NCBI GenBank assembly: GCA_964450265.1
Contig: CAYVCY010000002.1
Location: 1 to 46,952, forward strand
Length of the DNA: 46,952 nucleotides
DNA from: JAEZJZ01 sp964450265
GTDB taxonomy: Bacteria > Bacillota > UBA994 > UBA5500
Direction of reading: 5' to 3'
In this document: piece after piece, positions 8,219 to 16,106 of the stretch
How the letters are laid out: each line of letters opens with the position of its first letter
Position numbering within the stretch: position 1 is the stretch's first letter
Program-made: the position numbers and the translations under genes
The notes under the pieces: model-generated
Database searches by the model: none
Told to the model about the DNA's origin: nothing
The model's input: only the letters and a program-made list of their open reading frames with translations

Positions 8219-9163
8219 ATGAGCGAAGCTAAGCGTCTGGCTAAGATGGCCGCCGCCCGCAGCAGGTATGAGGCGGTGCTTCGCCAGCATCCCCGCTTGG
8301 GTGAGATTGAACAGCGGTTGATTGCCTTGCACACCGACCGGGTCTTGCGGCGCGGTTCCGCTGCCGTGATTTCTGCCCAGCTAGAACGATTGGCGCAACA
8401 GCGGTCGGAATACCTCAGCGAGCATGGTATCCCCCAGCGGTTCGCAGAGCCAGATTGGGATTGTTCCCTCTGCGAGGATACCGGTGTAGTCGGTGGTCGC
8501 ACCTGCCGTTGTCAGCAGCAACGGCTACTGGCCAATCGCTTTCAGGGGGCGCGGTTGCCGGAACGATTGCGCGAGCAAACCTTTCAACAGTTCAGTTTGG
8601 AGTGGTATGCGGCAGAGAAGCCCACGCCGTTAGGTATCAGCGAACGACAGAACGCCCAGGAGGCGCTCAACTCCTGCCAGGCGTTTGTAGCTAGGGTGAT
8701 GGAAGATGCAAAGCAGGCCCCCAGCCTGTTTATCAGTGGCAAGACGGGGCTGGGCAAGACCTTTCTTTGCAGCGCCATCTGTCACGCCTTATCAGAGAAC
8801 GGCATCGTCTCCCTCTATACCACTTACTCGGACTTGATCAACAGTGTCAAAGCTAGTTTCGATGCCTTCTCTTCGGGGGAGGATTTGATGACCTTGGCGA
8901 GGGAAGTCCCGGTATTGATTCTGGATGACCTAGGCGCGGAATACGTGACCGAATTCTCCGTGCGCTGTCTGTTTGACATCGTCAACCACCGTCGCAACGA
9001 GCGATTACCGTTGGTTATTTCGTCAAACCTCAGTTTGGCTGATGTGGCCACCCGCTACGACGACCGCATCGCCTCCCGCCTGCTGGAGATTTGCCTGCCT
9101 GTGAGGATATATGGCCGTGATATACGCGGGAGGATGTTGCGGCGGAAGCGTGGCCTTGCTTAA
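8219..9163 (+). CDS. DnaC/DnaI-like replicative helicase loader ATPase
   Basis: AAA+ ATPase of 314 residues that would load the replicative helicase onto DNA. The start is ATG 8219, behind aaaggagg and overlapping the region of the dnaD stop; a longer reading from 8174 lies within dnaD. Seen: a Cys cluster CSLCEDTG...CRC (82-98), as in the N-terminal zinc-binding domain of DnaI; Walker A SGKTGLGKTFL (about 172-182); Walker B VLILDDLGAEY (about 230-240); sensor 1 LVISSNLSL (about 264); and arginine-finger/sensor 2 region DDRIASRLLE near 281. Context with dnaD supports a DnaI-like role, although phage-type DnaC-like ATPases share the fold. Confidence 0.88.
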   Translation: MSEAKRLAKMAAARSRYEAVLRQHPRLGEIEQRLIALHTDRVLRRGSAAVISAQLERLAQQRSEYLSEHGIPQRFAEPDWDCSLCEDTGVVGGRTCRCQQQRLLANRFQGARLPERLREQTFQQFSLEWYAAEKPTPLGISERQNAQEALNSCQAFVARVMEDAKQAPSLFISGKTGLGKTFLCSAICHALSENGIVSLYTTYSDLINSVKASFDAFSSGEDLMTLAREVPVLILDDLGAEYVTEFSVRCLFDIVNHRRNERLPLVISSNLSLADVATRYDDRIASRLLEICLPVRIYGRDIRGRMLRRKRGLA

Positions 9164-9201
9164 GGTAATCCTGAATAAAGTTAATGCGCGTCTTTAAATC
9201 G

Positions 9202-9230
9202 TTGATATTCAGCTGCAAAACGGTTATAAT
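9202..9230 (+). promoter_or_regulatory. Strong sigma-A promoter of the DUF2089 gene
   Basis: TTGATA at 9202-9207 and TATAAT at 9225-9230 with a 17-base spacer. Transcription would begin near 9237, just ahead of a hairpin with a T-run. Confidence 0.75.
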
Positions 9231-9242
9231 AGCGATCAGGAG

Positions 9243-9275
9243 ATGGCTATTTAGCCTAATTGCAGCCATTTTTTT
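9243..9275 (+). terminator. Leader hairpin with T-run ahead of the DUF2089 gene
   Basis: atggct (9243-9248) pairs with agccat (9264-9269), followed directly by seven T (9269-9275). A competing small hairpin, ggct-attt-agcc (9245-9256), uses the same left arm. The element lies between the promoter and the ribosome site, so it may act as an attenuator; the 15-base loop makes the terminator stem only moderately stable. Confidence 0.45.
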
Positions 9276-9292
9276 GAAGGAGTGAGATTGAG

Positions 9293-9673
9293 ATGAGTCA
9301 TCCCTATCCTGGCCTCTGTCCGGTCTGTGGACACAAGTTGGGTGTGAGCAAGCTCACCTGTCACCATTGCGAAACAACCATCGAAGGAGACTTCGAGAGC
9401 TGCCGCTTTTGCGGCCTGAATAGTGAACAGAAGAATTTCGCCGAGGTCTTTCTGCGCAGCCGCGGTAATATCAAGGAAGTGGAAAGGGAGTTGGGTATCT
9501 CCTATCCCACAGTGCGTAGCCGGTTGGACAATGTGTTAGAGGCCATGGGCTTCCGGGTGGAACAAGAGGATCGGGCGGAAGTGGCTAGCCGCCGCAAGCG
9601 AGTTCTGGATCAGGTATCCAAAGGGGAAGTCTCTGCAGAGGAAGCAGTCAAGTTGCTGAAGGCATTGAGCTAG
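9293..9673 (+). CDS. DUF2089-family zinc-ribbon/HTH protein
   Basis: A 126-residue probable DNA-binding regulator. Two CxxC-type pairs near the N terminus (CPVCG at 9-13, CHHCE at 24-28) and a third (CRFCG, 37-41) suggest zinc binding. A helix-turn-helix follows (about 56-82; IKEVERELGISYPTVRSRLD). The C-terminal end (about 100-126) carries the helical-hairpin pattern VLDQVSKGEVSAEEAVKLL, which is also found at the N terminus of the protein encoded at 10168. The family is DUF2089. The ribosome site gaaggag lies 11 bases upstream. It is followed in probable operon by a small gene at 9691. A regulator of the neighbouring envelope genes is an inference. Confidence 0.82.
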   Translation: MSHPYPGLCPVCGHKLGVSKLTCHHCETTIEGDFESCRFCGLNSEQKNFAEVFLRSRGNIKEVERELGISYPTVRSRLDNVLEAMGFRVEQEDRAEVASRRKRVLDQVSKGEVSAEEAVKLLKALS

Positions 9674-9690
9674 GTAAAGGGGTGGTACCG

Positions 9691-9996
9691 ATGGCGCGAC
9701 CGAGCTTTCTCATGGTCTGCGACGTTAAGACGCCGGAACTGCGCCGCAGACTGGTGATTCCCTTGCCCCTGTTGGTATTGGAAGATCTCTTGTGCGCTGG
9801 GCTGGATCTATGGAAGTTGACCGTGCGCTTCATGCCTCGCCTGGCCAGCTCTGCCGATCAGTACATGTCCATCGCTAACTCGGTGCTGCCCGAGTTGGCA
9901 AGCGTCTTTTCGGTCTTGCGCCAGGCTGGGCCTTTCACCCTGGTGGAAGTAAATGATCCTGCTTCCGGGGTAAGGGTCTCTATTCGCACTCTCTAG
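9691..9996 (+). CDS. Small protein resembling the C-terminal domain of its neighbour
   Basis: A 101-residue protein from ATG 9691, with aaaggggtgg 7 bases upstream; a GTG reading from 9682 would overlap that site. No named family is recognised. By eye, two stretches parallel the SHOCT-like protein encoded at 10168: a beta/helix segment (RRRLVIPLPLLVLEDLLCAG versus KVNVNLPIALLDVGMNIGLK) and the C-terminal end (LVEVNDPASGVRVSIRTL versus LVEVEDDDEGIRVEVTVE). It therefore appears to be a free-standing copy of that domain. The hydrophobic central helix is amphipathic rather than a clear membrane span. It lies 17 bases after the DUF2089 gene, in the same operon. Confidence 0.6.
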   Translation: MARPSFLMVCDVKTPELRRRLVIPLPLLVLEDLLCAGLDLWKLTVRFMPRLASSADQYMSIANSVLPELASVFSVLRQAGPFTLVEVNDPASGVRVSIRTL

Positions 9997-10086
9997 CCGT
10001 GGCTCTTTCTCTGGTTGACGGATAGAGCGCAGAGCGTCCCTTGCTCAACAATTCTTAGATGCGCGTTGAAGTTTTTAATATTGACA

Positions 10087-10116
10087 TTGACATCATTAAG
10101 GATGAAGCCATATAAT
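10087..10116 (+). promoter_or_regulatory. Near-consensus promoter of the SHOCT-like gene
   Basis: TTGACA (10087-10092) and TATAAT (10111-10116) are both perfect consensus hexamers with an 18-base spacer; a second TTGACA abuts at 10081-10086. The leader contains a small hairpin, gcctc...gaggggc (10126-10142). This is one of the strongest-looking promoters in the window. Confidence 0.8.
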
Positions 10117-10167
10117 GTGTTCAGAAGCCTCTCGCTGAGGGGCAAACGAACGAGGGGGTTATCCAGG

Positions 10168-10542
10168 ATGGAAAACGAGCGTCTGCAGATCCTAAAGATG
10201 GTTCAGTCAGGCAAGATCACCGCTGAAGAGGCCAGCAAGTTGCTGCTGGCCGTGGAAGACGGATCCAACGGCACCGCCGTGGCCAGTGAAGCAAAATGGT
10301 TGAAGGTGAGGGTAACCGATCTGAACACGGGCAGGGCCAAGGTAAATGTCAACCTGCCGATCGCGTTGTTGGACGTGGGCATGAACATCGGCCTGAAGTT
10401 CGTGCCGGAAGATGTGTTCGGCAGCAGTGGCGGGCTAGACGTGAAAGAGTTGGTGGATGCCATTCGCAAAGGAGCTATGGGCAAACTAGTGGAAGTGGAA
10501 GATGACGACGAGGGCATTCGGGTGGAGGTCACGGTAGAGTAG
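10168..10542 (+). CDS. SHOCT-like/YvlB N-terminal-type protein
   Basis: A 124-residue protein from ATG 10168, behind the gaggggg site; longer in-frame readings run back through the promoter and are rejected. Residues 1-33 form the SHOCT-like helical hairpin (ILKMVQSGKITAEEASKLL) found at the N terminus of YvlB/LiaX-type envelope-stress proteins. Residues about 44-124 form a beta-rich domain (WLKVRVTDLNTGRAKVNV ... GIRVEVTVE). There is no signal peptide or membrane helix. A YvlD-like membrane protein is encoded 78 bases downstream, recalling the yvlABCD operon of Bacillus subtilis, so a role in envelope-stress sensing is plausible but inferred. Confidence 0.72.
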   Translation: MENERLQILKMVQSGKITAEEASKLLLAVEDGSNGTAVASEAKWLKVRVTDLNTGRAKVNVNLPIALLDVGMNIGLKFVPEDVFGSSGGLDVKELVDAIRKGAMGKLVEVEDDDEGIRVEVTVE

Positions 10543-10620
10543 CCAGCCTTCTCGATTGCGGCCTCCATGGCGATTCAGCACATCAGTAGATCATCTTAAT
10601 GGCTCTGGGGGGAGAAGTAG

Positions 10621-10977
10621 ATGAAGCACAAGTTCTGGTGGCGGGTAGTAGTCAATGCGGCTGCCCTGTACGTGATCTCCCGTTGGTTGGTGCAGGGATT
10701 GATATTTGAAAGTCAGGTTTCCATCCTGCTGGCGGGGCTGGTCTTGGGTGTGGTCAACGCGTTGGTTCGCCCCTTGTTCATCATCCTCTCTCTGCCGTTC
10801 AATCTTCTGTCATTAGGACTGTTCACCCTGGTGATCAACGGCTTCATGCTCACCATCACCGCTTGGCTGGTGCCAGGTTTCTCTCTCGCTGGGTTCGGCA
10901 CCGCCATTTGGTCGGCCGTATTGCTCAGCCTGTTTGGGGCAGTGGTGAACGCGCTGGTCGGCGGCAATCGTCGCTAG
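10621..10977 (+). CDS. YvlD-like four-helix membrane protein (phage holin 4_2 family)
   Basis: A 118-residue hydrophobic protein with four predicted membrane helices (about 8-26, 32-50, 54-80, 88-112) and short basic ends. The motif GLVLGVVNALVRPLFIILSL followed by PFNLLSLGLFTLVINGFML is characteristic of the family named phage holin 4_2 (PF04020), which includes B. subtilis YvlD. Despite the name, members are mostly chromosomal and not lysis proteins. The ATG has gggggagaag as ribosome site. Position after a SHOCT-like gene supports an envelope-stress module. Function is not established. Confidence 0.85.
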   Translation: MKHKFWWRVVVNAAALYVISRWLVQGLIFESQVSILLAGLVLGVVNALVRPLFIILSLPFNLLSLGLFTLVINGFMLTITAWLVPGFSLAGFGTAIWSAVLLSLFGAVVNALVGGNRR

Positions 10978-11194
10978 CGATGCGGGGAGATCTAGCAATA
11001 TGCGGAGAGGTAATTCCCTGTCGGTCAGGGGACACACCTCTGCAGGATGCCCGTTTTGTGGGTGAGGAATGTCCCCGCTGGGTAGGTGGTGTTCTATTGA
11101 TGTACTGGGAGTGGATTGGGTCTGGGTTCTTACTCAGGCCCGTTTTATTCGCACTAGATTTAATTTTATTCACGAATCTTCTGCTTGCAGAAGG
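10978..11194. other. Intergenic stretch without a credible gene
   Basis: No reading frame here has both a ribosome site and a recognisable product. The stretch contains ccctg-tcggt-caggg (11019-11033) and tgtcccc near 11070, fragments of the window's GGGAC/GTCCC palindrome family. It ends in a palindrome cttctg-cttg-cagaag (11178-11193) beside the -35 box of the next promoter. Confidence 0.55.
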
Positions 11195-11223
11195 TTGACA
11201 GGAACGGCCAACCAGTTTACAAT
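11195..11223 (+). promoter_or_regulatory. Strong promoter of the AbrB-type gene and ABC exporter
   Basis: TTGACA (11195-11200) and TACAAT (11218-11223), spacer 17. A 6-bp palindrome with a 4-base loop (cttctg/cagaag, 11178-11193) abuts the -35 box and could be an operator. Confidence 0.75.
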
Positions 11224-11256
11224 CATATCAGACATTTCATACATTTCTGCGCGACC

Positions 11257-11275
11257 CGTGGGGACAGTCCTCACG
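11257..11275. repeat. Short GGGACAGTCC hairpin in the exporter leader
   Basis: cgtgggga and tcctcacg pair over 8 positions (one G-T) around the loop cag. It belongs to the dispersed GGGAC/GTCCC palindrome family and lies in the untranslated leader of the AbrB-type gene. Confidence 0.5.
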
Positions 11276-11304
11276 TGTCACTCGGACGGAAGGGGGAGTG
11301 ATAA

Positions 11305-11580
11305 TTGAGCAGGTTTTCACGCAGCAACTTCTTGGGTTCTGCGACGGTAGGCGAGAGAGGGCAGGTGGTCATTCCAGCCGATGCCCGCAAGGCTTATGGT
11401 TTAGAGATCGGCGACAAGCTGTTGGTCTTCAGCCGACATCGCCATGCTGGGTTGTTGCTGATCAAGGCAGACCTGGTGACCAAGCTGGTCAGCGACGCCT
11501 TTGCCGAAGCTTCTCAGTTGGAAAGACTGTTGGATTTGGCCAGCGAAAGGATGGAAGAGGAAGATCCTGAGGGCAGATAA
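11305..11580 (+). CDS. AbrB/MazE/SpoVT-type transition-state regulator
   Basis: A 91-residue protein starting at TTG 11305, with agggggag 7 bases upstream. Residues about 11-44 form the swapped-hairpin AbrB fold (SATVGERGQVVIPADARKAY followed by GLEIGDKLLVF). The second half is helical and acidic (LERLLDLASERMEEEDPEG). Members bind DNA as dimers or tetramers and often regulate their own operon. The gene lies 23 bases before an ABC exporter pair and shares its promoter, so control of that exporter is the likely job. It is not a toxin-antitoxin partner: no toxin gene is adjacent. Confidence 0.85.
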   Translation: MSRFSRSNFLGSATVGERGQVVIPADARKAYGLEIGDKLLVFSRHRHAGLLLIKADLVTKLVSDAFAEASQLERLLDLASERMEEEDPEGR

Positions 11581-11603
11581 CTCCGTTAGGAAGGAGAAAT
11601 GAC

Positions 11604-13379
11604 GTGCAAGTAATTGTTCGCCTATTTCGTTACGTGCTGCGCTATTGGCCGCGGGTACTGGTGGCCATGGCCTTGATGCTGTTGGCTACCGCTATGCTGA
11701 TGGTGCAGCCGAAGATCATTCAATGGACTTTTGATGCTGTCTATGAAGAGGGTCGCTGGGAGTTGTTGGTTCCGATGGCTCTGGCGGTAGTAGCCGTGCA
11801 GGGGCTGATGGGATTGCTCAATTATGGCCGGGGAATCACCATGGAATGGGTGGGCCAGCGTACCATCTACGACCTCCGCAACGCCATCTATCGGCAGCTA
11901 CAGTACTTATCCTTTAGCTTTTACGATCAAGCTCAGACCGGCCAACTGATGTCCCGGGCGACTGCAGATGTGGAGCAGTTGCGGCGCTTCGTCAGTATGG
12001 GCTGCATGCGCCTGTTAAGCAGCATTTTTACCTTTGTATTCGTGTTGTTTACTCTCTTGGCGATGAATTGGCGCCTGACGCTGCTCTCTCTGTGCACCAT
12101 GCCTCTGCTGATCTGGGCCGTGGCCCAATTCAATCAGAAAGTGCGACCGCGCCACCGCATGATCCAGCAGCAGATGGCCGTGATGACCAGTGTGCTGCAG
12201 GAGAACGTAACCGGTGCTCGGGTGGTGCGAGCCTTCGCTCAGGAGGAGACCGAGATCGAGAAGTTCCGTGAGCAGAACTGGAACTATCTCAATTTCAACG
12301 TGGAGACGGTGCGGCTATGGGCTTTCTATTTCCCGTTGATGTCCTTTGTCACCGGACTGGGCACCACCCTGATCCTGTGGTATGGTGGCCGTTTGGTGAT
12401 CGAGGGAACGTTGACCATCGGCGCGTTGGTTGCTTTCAACTCCCTGCTGCTGCGTTTGATCCAGCCGGTGCGCATGCTCGGCTGGCTGGTGAACATGTAC
12501 AACCAGGCCGGAGCGGCCGCCCAACGGGTGTTTGAAATCCTGGACACACAACCGGACGTGCAGGACTTGCCGGGGGCTGAAACGCTGCCACCGATTGAAG
12601 GACATGTTCGCTTCGAAAATGTCTCCTTTAGTTATGATGGGCGTAACCAGGTGCTGACCGATGTGCATATCGATGCCTCTCCTGGGCAGCGGGTCGCCCT
12701 GTTGGGGGCCACCGGGTCGGGCAAGAGCACCGTGATCAACCTGATTCCCCGCTTCTATGATGTCAGCGCCGGTAGAGTGACGGTGGATGGCATCGACATT
12801 CGCGATGTTACCCTGGAGTCGCTGCGGCGACAGATCGGCATCGTGCTGCAGGAGACCTTCCTCTTCTCGGCTTCGATCAAGGACAATATCTCCTACGGAC
12901 GTGCTGATGCCAGCATGGAAGAAATTGTGGCTGCCGCCAAGGCGGCCCGTATTCACGATTTTATCGCTGCTCTGCCCGACGGGTATGACACCTTGGTGGG
13001 GGAGCGGGGGGTAGGCCTTTCCGGTGGCCAGAAGCAGCGGGTGACTATCGCCCGCGCCCTATTGATGGATCCGCGCATTCTGATTCTGGACGATTCATTG
13101 TCCAGCGTGGATACCGAAACGGAGTACTTGATTCAGCTGGCGCTGGAAGAGCTGATGCATGGCCGCACCACTTTCGTCATTGCCCAGCGCTTGTCGACGG
13201 TGAAGAACGCGGACCAAATCATCGTGCTGGAGAATGGCAGCATCGCGGAGCAGGGCGACCACCAAGATCTGCTGCGACTGGGCGGCATCTATCGTCAGAT
13301 CTACGAGTTGCAGTTTAGGCAACAGGAATCGCCCGATCCGGATGATGCGCTGGCTTTAGCAGAAGGGGGTGGGTGCTAA
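11604..13379 (+). CDS. ABC exporter half-transporter, subunit with degenerate ATP site
   Basis: A 591-residue exporter with an N-terminal six-helix membrane domain (about 1-310) and a C-terminal ATPase. Seen: Walker A GATGSGKST (about 368-376), canonical signature LSGGQKQ (about 472), Walker B ILILDDSLSSVD with Asp in place of the catalytic Glu, and switch loop VIAQRLST with Gln in place of the usual His. These two substitutions are the mark of the degenerate-site subunit of heterodimeric exporters such as TM287/288, LmrCD and BmrCD. Start is GTG 11604 behind aaggag. It overlaps the second subunit by one base. The substrate cannot be inferred; multidrug or lipid-linked compounds are usual for the family. 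Confidence 0.92.
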   Translation: MQVIVRLFRYVLRYWPRVLVAMALMLLATAMLMVQPKIIQWTFDAVYEEGRWELLVPMALAVVAVQGLMGLLNYGRGITMEWVGQRTIYDLRNAIYRQLQYLSFSFYDQAQTGQLMSRATADVEQLRRFVSMGCMRLLSSIFTFVFVLFTLLAMNWRLTLLSLCTMPLLIWAVAQFNQKVRPRHRMIQQQMAVMTSVLQENVTGARVVRAFAQEETEIEKFREQNWNYLNFNVETVRLWAFYFPLMSFVTGLGTTLILWYGGRLVIEGTLTIGALVAFNSLLLRLIQPVRMLGWLVNMYNQAGAAAQRVFEILDTQPDVQDLPGAETLPPIEGHVRFENVSFSYDGRNQVLTDVHIDASPGQRVALLGATGSGKSTVINLIPRFYDVSAGRVTVDGIDIRDVTLESLRRQIGIVLQETFLFSASIKDNISYGRADASMEEIVAAAKAARIHDFIAALPDGYDTLVGERGVGLSGGQKQRVTIARALLMDPRILILDDSLSSVDTETEYLIQLALEELMHGRTTFVIAQRLSTVKNADQIIVLENGSIAEQGDHQDLLRLGGIYRQIYELQFRQQESPDPDDALALAEGGGC

Positions 13380-15169
13380 TGCGTGGACGTGGACACGGAT
13401 TTGATGCCGATGCGATCGATGTCAAGGTGGATACCGACGTACTGAAGCGCATTGGGCCGTTTATCTGGCCCTATCGCAAGCATCTGTTCCTAGGCCTATT
13501 GTTCATGTTGGCAGTATCGGCGACCGGATTGGTCACCCCATTGTTGCTGCGCACAGCTATTGACGTCTATATCGAGAACGGCAATGTGGCCGGTCTGGAT
13601 CGCGTAGCGCTGCTCTATCTGCTGGTCTATGTGATCAACTGGCTGTGTACCTATTGGCAGACCTACAACGTGTCTTGGGCGGGACAAAACATCATCTTTA
13701 GCATCCGCCAAGAGCTGTTCGAACACCTGCAACGGTTGTCCTTCCGCTTTTACGATCGGATTGAGGCCGGGCGGGTGATGTCCCGAGTGACTAACGATGT
13801 CAATGCCCTCAGCGAGCTGGTCTCCTCCGGTATCTTGAACGTGGTCAATGATGCTTTTAGGCTGGTGGGCATTATCGGCATCATGCTATACATGAACTGG
13901 CGGTTGGCTCTGCTCACCTTTACCACTCTGCCTTTCCTGTGGCTGCTGTCCACCAAGTTCCGCTTTCGCATGCAGATGGCCTACCATCAGGTGAGGCGCA
14001 AAATCGCCACCGTCAACGCCAATCTGCAGGAGAGCATCTCTGGCATTCGGGTGTCCCAGTCGTTTACTAGGGAGAACCGCAACATGCAGCAGTTCGACGC
14101 GACCAACATGGAGAACCTGGAAGCCAACATGCAGGCGGCCCAGCTGCACTCGCTGTTTGGCCCGCTGGTAGATTTGGTGGGAGCAGTCGGAATCTGCATG
14201 GTACTCTGGTATGGTGGCTCGCTGGTGAGGGCGAATATCCTCACCATCGGCACCGTCTACGCCTTTGTCAACTACGTCAACCAGTTCTACATGCCTATTC
14301 GTGACCTCTCCCAGGTGTACAACGTCTGGCAGTCTGCTACCGTATCCACCGATCGCATCTTTGAACTGCTGGAGACTGAACCCGATGTGCAGGATAGCCC
14401 AGACGCCATCGAGTTGCCTACGATTGCAGGCCGGGTGGCCTTTGAGAATGTCACCTTTGGCTATCAGGAAGATCAGCCGGTGCTACACGACATCTGCCTA
14501 GCGGCTGAGCCGGGGCAGACGGTGGCGCTGGTGGGACCGACTGGGGCTGGCAAGAGCTCGATGATCAATCTGCTCTCACGCTTTTACGATCCTGACCAGG
14601 GTCGGATCACCATCGACGGCATGGATCTACGGGACGTTACCCAGCACTCGCTGCATTGTCAGCTGGGGATCGTGCTGCAGGATACCTTCCTCTTTTCCGG
14701 CACCGTCCGCGAGAATATCTGTTACGGCCGTCCCGATGCCAGTGAGGCTGAGGTGATCGCAGCCGCTGAGGCGGTTGGGGCCCACGAATTCATCATGCAG
14801 CTGGCTGACGGATACGATACGGAAGTACACGAGCGCGGGTCCCGTCTGTCCATCGGACAGCGGCAGCTGATCTCCTTCGCCCGCACGCTACTCTGCGACC
14901 CAGGCATTCTCATCTTGGATGAAGCGACCTCCAGCGTAGACGCCTACACTGAGGTGATCATCCAGCGGGCTATGGAGCACCTATTGAAAGGGCGCACCGC
15001 CTTTGTGATCGCCCATCGACTATCCACCATCCGCAATGCGGACAAGATCGTGGCTATCGAGGAGGGGCGCATAGTGGAGGAAGGCACCCACGAAGAACTG
15101 CTGGCCAAAACGGGCGGGCTGTATCATACTCTGTATGAGATGCAGTTCAAGCATCAGGAATCTGCTTAA
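13379..15169 (+). CDS. ABC exporter half-transporter, partner subunit
   Basis: A 596-residue exporter from ATG 13379 (TAATG overlap with the upstream stop, agaaggggg ribosome site); a GTG at 13373 is a less likely start. Six membrane helices precede the ATPase. Walker A GPTGAGKSS (about 387), Walker B ILILDEATSSVD with the catalytic Glu (about 514), and switch His in VIAHRLST (about 544) are intact, whereas the signature reads LSIGQRQ instead of LSGGQ (about 490). The altered signature composes the inactive site together with the degenerate Walker B of the first subunit, so the pair is a one-active-site heterodimer. Located in the inner membrane; substrate unknown. Confidence 0.93.
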   Translation: MRGRGHGFDADAIDVKVDTDVLKRIGPFIWPYRKHLFLGLLFMLAVSATGLVTPLLLRTAIDVYIENGNVAGLDRVALLYLLVYVINWLCTYWQTYNVSWAGQNIIFSIRQELFEHLQRLSFRFYDRIEAGRVMSRVTNDVNALSELVSSGILNVVNDAFRLVGIIGIMLYMNWRLALLTFTTLPFLWLLSTKFRFRMQMAYHQVRRKIATVNANLQESISGIRVSQSFTRENRNMQQFDATNMENLEANMQAAQLHSLFGPLVDLVGAVGICMVLWYGGSLVRANILTIGTVYAFVNYVNQFYMPIRDLSQVYNVWQSATVSTDRIFELLETEPDVQDSPDAIELPTIAGRVAFENVTFGYQEDQPVLHDICLAAEPGQTVALVGPTGAGKSSMINLLSRFYDPDQGRITIDGMDLRDVTQHSLHCQLGIVLQDTFLFSGTVRENICYGRPDASEAEVIAAAEAVGAHEFIMQLADGYDTEVHERGSRLSIGQRQLISFARTLLCDPGILILDEATSSVDAYTEVIIQRAMEHLLKGRTAFVIAHRLSTIRNADKIVAIEEGRIVEEGTHEELLAKTGGLYHTLYEMQFKHQESA

Positions 15170-15189
15170 ATCTCGAAGGAGTTGGATCA

Positions 15190-16029
15190 ATGACTGTCGA
15201 TCAGCGGTTGCGCTTGGTGGCCATCGATTTGGACGATACGCTGCTCAGGCCGGACCGAACCATCAGCCAGCGGGTAAAGCGTGCCTTGAGGGCGGTGCAG
15301 GCACAGGGTTGTATGGTCACCTTGGCCACCGGACGAATGTATCGCTCGGCTAGACCGTATGCCGAGGAACTGGAATTGGACGTGCCCCTGATTACTTATC
15401 AGGGTGCCTTGGTGAAGACTTCCCGCACCGAAGAGACCCTCTGGTCGGTTTCGCTTCTGCCCGAGGTGTTGAAGCCGTTGCTCTGCTGGCTGGAGCAGGC
15501 CGGAGTGCAAATCTATCTCTATGCTGAGGACGACCTGTATGTGGCCGAACTGAATCAGATTGCCCTTGACTATGCCCGTTTTACCCGGGTAGATGTGCAG
15601 GCGGTGGGGAAACTCAGTCGCTTCCCGTTGTCGGCCGCTACCAAGGTGGTGGCAGTCGCCGATCCCGATCACCTGCGGGATCACCTGCAGCCCTTGGCGA
15701 AGCGGGAATTTGGGGATCGGCTGACCATCAATCGTTCGCGGCCACATTTTCTGGAATTTGGCCATCCACAGGCTACCAAGTCCCAGGCCTTGGCCTTCTT
15801 GGCCACTAGGCTAGGCATCGGGCGGGAACAGGTGATGGCCATCGGCGATGGTGAGAACGATTTGGATATGCTGCGGTATGCCGGTGTAGGCGTGGCCATG
15901 GGTAATTCGGAGCCGGCGGCACTGGCGGTGGCTGATTTCGTCACCAAGAGCAACGACGAGGACGGCGTAGCCGTCGCATTGGAGCACTACTTCCGCCTCA
16001 GCTGGCTGGACGAGAAGGCCTTAGAATGA
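15190..16029 (+). CDS. Cof-type HAD-superfamily phosphatase
   Basis: A 279-residue haloacid-dehalogenase-type hydrolase, probably acting on sugar phosphates or flavin nucleotides. Motif I DLDDTLL (about 11-17) with the nucleophilic Asp, motif II ATGR (about 45-48), motif III Lys in ATKVV (about 152) and motif IV GDGENDLDM (about 218-226) are all present. The large insert between motifs II and III is the type IIB (Cof) cap. The start has a gaaggagt site. It follows the exporter by 20 bases and ends before a strong terminator, so it is probably the last gene of the AbrB-exporter operon. Substrate cannot be predicted. Confidence 0.9.
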   Translation: MTVDQRLRLVAIDLDDTLLRPDRTISQRVKRALRAVQAQGCMVTLATGRMYRSARPYAEELELDVPLITYQGALVKTSRTEETLWSVSLLPEVLKPLLCWLEQAGVQIYLYAEDDLYVAELNQIALDYARFTRVDVQAVGKLSRFPLSAATKVVAVADPDHLRDHLQPLAKREFGDRLTINRSRPHFLEFGHPQATKSQALAFLATRLGIGREQVMAIGDGENDLDMLRYAGVGVAMGNSEPAALAVADFVTKSNDEDGVAVALEHYFRLSWLDEKALE

Positions 16030-16106
16030 CAAGTGGGACTGTCCCCACTGTCCTGCTGCGCTTCTCGCTGCACCGTGAGGAATGGGCCGGGAACTGGTAT
16101 TCTCAA

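Noticed and set aside
10621..10977. Prophage holin
   Set aside because: The family carries the name phage holin 4_2, but there are no other phage genes and the neighbourhood resembles the chromosomal yvl operon.
11305..11580. Antitoxin of a toxin-antitoxin pair
   Set aside because: The AbrB/MazE fold would allow it, but the neighbouring gene encodes an ABC exporter, not a toxin.
12315..12956. 213-codon minus-strand frame opposite the first ABC subunit
   Set aside because: Shadow of a well-supported ABC exporter gene; GC-rich codon use leaves the opposite strand open.
15187..15765. 192-codon minus-strand frame opposite the HAD phosphatase
   Set aside because: The plus strand has all four HAD motifs; the antisense product is unrecognisable.
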